Program-made: the position numbers and the translations under genes
DNA from: Cryptomeria japonica
Lineage: Eukaryota; Streptophyta; Pinopsida; Cupressales; Cupressaceae
NCBI RefSeq assembly: GCF_030272615.1
Contig: NC_081412.1
Location: 665,552,352-665,616,351 of the forward strand
Direction of reading: 5' to 3'
DNA length: 64,000 nucleotides
Notes under the pieces: model-generated
The model's input: the letters and a program-made list of their open reading frames with translations, nothing else
Databases searched by the model: none
Told to the model about the DNA's origin: nothing
Shown here: piece after piece, positions 58,671-64,000 of the stretch
How the letters are laid out: the number at the start of each line of letters is the position of its first letter
Position numbering within the stretch: the first letter of the stretch is position 1

Positions 58671-60622
58671 ACTATGACTGACACAATTGATTTTCTTGAC
58701 TACAAGAGTATTTGCCGATGCTAGAGTCACGGGAGAGATTCCCATCGACTCAGAGGTTGTGACCTGAGTTGACACTTGGGGACCGAGCAGCGATTGAGGC
58801 CATGGGATTGAGACATGTTATGTATGTGCTTGAGTTTCGAGCGAACATGGGATTGCTGACTGCACTGGTGGAGAGATGGCACTCCGAGACATGTACGTTT
58901 CATTTGCCGATGGGTGAGATGACAATCACCCTAGAGGATGTATACAGGATACTCAGGATACCGATCGACGGGGATCTGATTCCGTACGATCGAGATGGAG
59001 ACAGGGAGGCACTGAGACGAGTGTTCCAAGACCTTGGATTGGAGATGAGGGTTGGGCATGTGGCTTGGGATACTATGACTGCTACAGGATTGGCACTGCC
59101 AGCAGTGATAGGAGGAGCGATCAGTGGGTTCCTGTGTCCTGACAGAGCGACACGAGGGTTGGCTGTGGGCTGGGGAGGAGCATTGGAGACACTGGTGACA
59201 CAGCACACCAGATATGCCTAGAGACTGTGTGTGCTAGCACACCTCTACTATGAGCTGCATCAATTCGTATACCATGGATCAGTGGGATTGGGCTGCGGGG
59301 TGACACTGCTGCAGGTGTGGGCTTATGAGCATTTGCCAGTGATGAGGCCGATACACTTCAGAGGCAGGGGACATGGACGCAGTTTTGTGCACCTGTATGA
59401 TATGATCACATCGCAGCCACAGATTGGCAGGTTAGAGCATTGGTGACGGGTGATAGATGATACTGATGTGGTCATTTGGAGGCCATACCTGGGATGCAAG
59501 GAGTGGGAGGACGATGTAGTTGAGCTTCCTTACACCTTCCGAAGCAGGTATCTGATTGGGCGGATGCCCTATATGCTGGAGAGGCAGCTAGTGGACAGGG
59601 TTTGCAGGCAGTTTGGCAGGATTCAAAGGATGCCACGGGGCTCAGGCATGTATGCACGGACTGTCAGAGATCAGGCACAATTTGGGCCCCTATTGTCATA
59701 TGATCAGGCAGTTACACAGCTGGTAGAGATGATTCCCCTACCCTGGGACATGTGGCCAGAGATTGAGGATGCCGGCATGGATGCCGAGTATACAACATAC
59801 TGGGCAGAGCATCCCTTCCCACGCTTGACGGATCCGGGAGAGCCATTGGATGGAGATGGGGGTGGGGATGATGATGATGGAGGAGGTGATGGGGGCAGAG
59901 GCCGACGGAGGAGGAGGGGAGCAGTTGGAGAGAGGAGGATTGCACCTTGGAGGGAGGGTGGAGAGGAGAGACAGGCTCGGGTGGTGAGGGGTCGCAGTGG
60001 ATTACCGCTACAGGTGCTAGCAGCACAGGGTCCCAGACAAGTATAGGTACAGGGACAGGGACAGATATAGGGACAGGTACAGGCATAGGGACAGGCACCC
60101 GTACAGGGGGAGCCATAGGCAGAGGCGGAGGGGGCTGACGCAGAGGAGGATGAGCTGATAGAGTTGAGGGAGATCTGCCAGGGCCAGGCAGATGAGATCC
60201 AGGAGTTGGAGAGGGAGAGGGATCAGCTCAGGAGGAGGCTTCGAGATACTGAGCGGGAGCGGGATCAGGCTATTCAGCGTTATACAGAGGTTGAAACAAC
60301 GCTGAGGGTGGGGAGACAGGCAGCGGAGGACATAGGGGCCAGATATGCCTATGTTCTGCGGGCCGGAGAGGAGATTTCCTACTGGCGGGATCTCTATTAT
60401 GGTGCAATGCCAGCGGATCAACGGGCGAGGAGCTTCCATAGACCATCGCAGACAATGACAGCTACGGGAGGGAGTCGGAGGAGACAGGCATCTAGTGGTG
60501 GGGTTATGGGTCCTCCACCACCACCAAAGAGAGGGGACAGGAGGGATGATCCTGGGGCGGGTCCTTCGGGGGCTCAGATTCCGTCGAGGCCAGGCGGCTC
60601 CGAGGGAGGGAGTTCATCATAG

Positions 60623-62311
60623 CCTTAGAGGGATCCCTATGTATCAGTATTGTAGCATTTTTGTATGATGATGTAGACACCTTCGAGTGATTGTAACCAT
60701 ATGATTTTGACATCATTGTATCATGACACTTTTTATATATATATATGAGATGATTCATCTTTGCGGCAGCTATATGCATGTGTACCTTTGTGATGGGATG
60801 TTTTTATGTGATGCTTATGATATGGATGCAAATATGTACATGATGCAATGTAATATTTTTGTTCTTTTATGTTTTATATGTGTATGCATGATGCAAATGT
60901 GAATGTATGTAATGCAGATGAATATGATAATGCAAATGTAAATTGCGCTAACAAGTGTTGTGTGCAGGATGTGATGTAGTTGTGATATCTATATGTATGT
61001 ATGAAATGCTTAATATGTGGTAATGCAGGTGCAACTACATGAAATGCAAATGTTTTTGGTGTGTCATTATACTCAGTCATGTGATAGTAGGCTACCCGGA
61101 CTCGAGAAGGACTATGGAGGTCAATCAAGAAAGGGGGATGGAAGGCAGAAGATATGAAAGTGAAAGAGCTTCTTGTGCATTATCATCATTGAGCTTTATT
61201 ATGGCAAGTAGGTTATGACAATTGAGGCATATGTTTGACCTAGAAAGTCATTGTACCTGTTTGCATGGAGATAAGACAGTCACAAACAAGGAATGCCCCA
61301 GTTCACACTAGACTCACAGTGTCCTCATATCCTTGGAAAAGTCATAGCATTACTAAGAGATAATCCACAGACAACAAATACAAATAGGTGACGATACCCC
61401 ATCCTCGACTTTCTAGTCAAAAACATCCTAGAGATAGAATCTCTAGTCAGAGACATCCCGGAAAAGTTAAAAGACATGTCACCAAAAGATCAAATCAAAA
61501 GAAAACCAAGACTCGACACAAACATTCACTGTAGTCCTCAAGTTTAGTATCTCTTGTCACTTGTATAAGTCTTATTTGATTGTGGTCACAATGTTTACTT
61601 TCACAAAAAAGATAGATAGCACGGAACCATATGTTGTCTGAGTCTGTTGAAAGATTTGATTTTGTTGAAGCTCATTGTTGTTGTTGTTGTGTCTCATTTG
61701 AAACTGACTGAATCCATGAAACTGATACTTTATTGCGGAGAAGATGAAACTTTATTGTGGACTAGCGATGCAGATGCTATTTTATTGTGGATTGTGTGCG
61801 GATAGACTGAAGGAAGCTGGAATAAACTGTACTCCTCGACACATGTGATGTTCTCAGTTCCACACCCATCACTAGACATAGGATTTACCATAGCCATAGA
61901 TAGGATTTGATTTATTATGGATGGAAAGGGAGGTTTATTATGAATGGCTAACCAATCTTGGGTAGATCAATAACAAGCCATGATGGGAATGGGTAAGTTT
62001 ATTCTGAACGAATAGGTTGTGAGTGTGTGCAAAGTGAAAGGATGAAAGTGAATCCTGAAGGAGGGAGGAGCAATGTCTCTACGCATGGCGTTGGTGACCC
62101 AGTTTTCACCATGGTACTTGCCCAGGGCGCCACCGAAGTGGTTTTCACCATTGGACGAAATTATTTCTCTTTACTTTTTTGATTTTTCAATGTTTTTTGT
62201 TGTCACAAGGCGCCTGTTTGCCAGGTTTTCACCAAGTAACGATTTTTTGTTTTATAATTTTTTTGTATTTTTGAATTTTTTTGTATTTTTGAATTAGGAT
62301 ATTTCGAAGAG
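60623..62311. other. Region between PMD gene and pol remnant, copy 2
   Basis: 60623-61080 is the PMD 3' region: a TATATATATATA run near 60735 and many ATGCAAATG-like words. 61080-61560 matches 8640-9060 reversed. 61560-62311 has no recognised gene. Confidence 0.55.
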
Positions 62312-64000
62312 CTATGTGTAGAACCTGCGAAGGTGCATGCTATTGATAGGATCCTCCAAAGGTTCACCTTCTATAGTTGAGAGCTGATATGCCCTAGATC
62401 CATATGCTACTGTAATGATGTAAGGACCAAGCCAATTTGGTTCGAACTTGCCCTTCTTCTCTCTGTCTTGCTGATTTTTGGGATTTTCTCTGAGAACTAA
62501 GTCCCCTACCTCAAATGTGCGAGGCTTGACTTTATGATTGTAGCTGCATTGTTCCTTGACTGAATGATGTGTAGCTCAAATGACTGTCTTCCTTGATAAA
62601 GGAATTGAGATAGAATTACTAGTGTGTGGACTACACAGGCCCGTATGCGTGTCACCTAAAGAAGTTTGGGCATCCCTAATAACAAAGTCCTTTGAGGAAG
62701 CTCCATTGAAGGTCCATGATGTATCACCAAAAGGGGATGGATGTGTGGAACAAGTGGATGAGTGATGAAGGCTTATGATAGTGAAAAGAAGTGAAAGTAG
62801 GATAGCATGATGGAGACTTAGGATCAACAAGTATGCTTTTTTACTTGAAATTGTAGAACTCTTGCCCCTAGTTATTTTGGTATTAGGGGAGATCAACTCT
62901 TGTTCTTTTTCTTTCATAGGAGTTTTATCCTTGACTTTGATTTTTTCGGAGTCCAATAGCTTTTGATTTTGATTTGGACTAAAGTACTTTTCTTTATTTT
63001 TGACTTTTAGATTTTTCTTTTCAAGGCTTGATTTTTTATCCCCAATTAGTAAGGTCTTTTGTAATTCTTGTTGATCCAAGTCTGGAAGTGGAGTGGAAAT
63101 GGAATGAGCGGATGAAATAGTAAGGCTATGTGAGTTCTCAAGAGGGCTGGCGATATGCTCGATAGATTCTTTGTTGGAACCACTCTTAGGACTATTGATA
63201 TCAAGAGTTGCTTGCACCACTAGAGGAGATTTGCATTCAGACTTAGTAGCCACAACACTAGGTGGTTCACACCCAATTCCTTGCAAATTATTTATAGATT
63301 GTTCTTGTCGACTAAATCTCTTAGGAGATAGTGGGAGTTGATCAAGATGAAAGATATACTCACCACATCCCAGGTCTTTAACCTTGAACTTTTCTTTGAT
63401 CTCTGTTTGTTTGGATGTAGAAGCTTTCAAGGATTTTGGATCCACATATGCTGAAGAAGGAATAGCTTGTCGATTGACTGGTATTGTTATTTCTGATCGA
63501 GGTTGCAGATTGTTGCAATATATGAATGGATTTGGATCCGCTTTGATGGTCACTTCAACTCCATTGTGTGGAAACTTGATACATCGATGATATGTAGATG
63601 GTATTGCTCTCATCTCATGAATCCATGGACGTCCTAGCAATATGTTGTATGTGAGATCAAGGTTTAGGACTTGACAAACTACATCCTTTGTAACTAGCCC
63701 AACTCTGAGAGGTAAGGTGACTGTACCCTTGGATGAACGCTCTTCATCATCATATGCTTTGATAGTAATTTTGTTTGTAGAATTCACAACTTTGTTAGAA
63801 TATCCCAATTGTTTAATAGTGCTCAATGTACACAAATGTTTAGACCTGCTCCTCCATCTATCAGGACTTGTTTGATTCTATGTTTGTGTATGAAGGCTTC
63901 AACATGTAGTGGTGCATTATGTGGCTGACTTACGGAGGCGTCATCGGCTTCTGTGAATGTAAGGGAATGTGGAACGGAAAGGTATCCCACCATGGCTTGA
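62312..64000 (-). pseudogene. Protease - hydrophobic linker - integrase C-terminus fusion, copy 2
   Basis: Same architecture as 6779-8335. On the - strand the protease start DGGAGLNIC is followed by a 2-base insertion near 63835. After it the frame is open to a TGA near 62576, where copy 1 has CGA, and continues to the TAG at 62312. Landmarks are LDLTYNILLGRPWIHEMRA (here the canonical LLGRPWIH is kept), a hydrophobic AYLLILSLHHAILLSLLFTI, FEVGDLVLRE, and FEPNWLGPYIITVAYG. Upstream gag-side sequence runs off the window. Confidence 0.82.

Larger units (their letters stand above)
57814..60622 (+). pseudogene. PMD gene in retrotransposon, copy 2 (best preserved)
   Basis: Exon 1 is 57814-57879 (MAFVHRFDSIRRFQRPAEVG..), with ATG in good context (AACAATGG) and a donor CCG|GTAAGT. 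The intron is 829 bases. Exon 2 runs 58709-60622, phase 0, about 659 aa in all. After MLESRERFPSTQ comes the PMD core: GEMTITLEDVYRILRIPIDG, GFLCPDRATRGLAVGWG, HFRGRGHGRSFVHLYDMITS, RSRYLIGRMPYMLERQLVDR, PLPWDMWPEIEDAGMDAEYT. Then follow an Asp/Gly stretch, an Arg block (GRGRRRRRG), a Gln/Gly repeat, a coiled coil (IQELERERDQLRRRLRDTER) and a basic Pro-rich tail ending GGSSS. Seven stop codons, no frameshift: TGA 58760, TAG 59219, TGA 59444, TAG 60044, 60068, 60086, 60116. PMD is not an enzyme domain with demonstrated aminotransferase activity; the function here is unknown. Confidence 0.85.
56708..64000 (-). mobile_element. PMD-bearing, pol-deleted gypsy element, copy 2 (3' part)
   Basis: Seen from its 3' end: LTR, polypurine tract, PMD gene (reading opposite to the element), post-pol region, and the protease-integrase-C-terminus fusion. 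gag and the 5' LTR lie beyond the window. It is inserted in the gag of the outer element; the left flank is GATAC (56703-56707), and the matching duplication is outside the window. Confidence 0.9.

Noticed and set aside
61560..62311. A possible extra gene between PMD and pol in copy 2
   Set aside because: No frame longer than about 75 codons and none shared with copy 1.

Overview
This is plant nuclear DNA. The evidence is one spliced plant-specific gene (a RopGEF with a PRONE domain) surrounded by nested, decayed LTR retrotransposons, LINEs and a SINE. The sparse genes and old layered elements suit a large, repeat-rich genome, and a conifer is plausible, but the sequence alone does not prove a taxon. 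Nothing was computed: exon joins, repeat boundaries and homologies were read by eye.

Layout. 1-1161: AT-rich sequence without a recognisable gene. 1162-13552: a complete Ty3/gypsy element of Tat/Ogre-like type (+ strand), with two LTRs and a GAAGT target duplication. Its coding part is gag, then protease, then a linker with a hydrophobic stretch, then the integrase C-terminus; reverse transcriptase, RNase H and the integrase core are absent. A two-exon plant-mobile-domain (PMD) gene lies antisense between pol and the 3' LTR. 14113-15160: a large (CA)n/(CATA)n microsatellite. 15751-21816: a decayed Ty1-copia element (- strand), split by a solo LTR of the first family (17760-18545, target duplication CACAC). 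21817-27350: intergenic, with a gypsy integrase relic and two local tandem duplications. 27352-32682: the RopGEF gene (- strand, 8 coding exons, about 731 aa, one GC-AG intron), with a probable 5' UTR intron and promoter up to about 35.4 kb. 35.4-46.2 kb: AT-rich intergenic DNA with a LINE relic and small repeats. 46181-51441: a 2.5 kb direct tandem duplication carrying the 3' end of a LINE; only the second copy has a SINE. 50043-52745: the continuing LINE with an FVDD reverse-transcriptase box. 52746-56707: the 5' part of a second Tat-like element (LTR, primer site, leader, gag). It is interrupted at 56708 by a second copy of the PMD-bearing element (- strand), which runs off the window end at 64000.

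The most interesting content is the PMD-bearing family. Two insertions share the same odd architecture: pol reduced to protease plus integrase C-terminus, and an antisense PMD gene with a short, conserved first exon. So the structure was mobilised as a unit rather than arising by one chance deletion. The PMD intron carries arrays of short hairpins whose stems change sequence while staying complementary and whose loop stays the same. The element's 5' leader and the PMD intron also carry a second repeated motif (CGTCTGTG-like), in opposite orientations. In both copies the PMD reading frame is broken mainly by nonsense codons, several of them C-to-T type changes.
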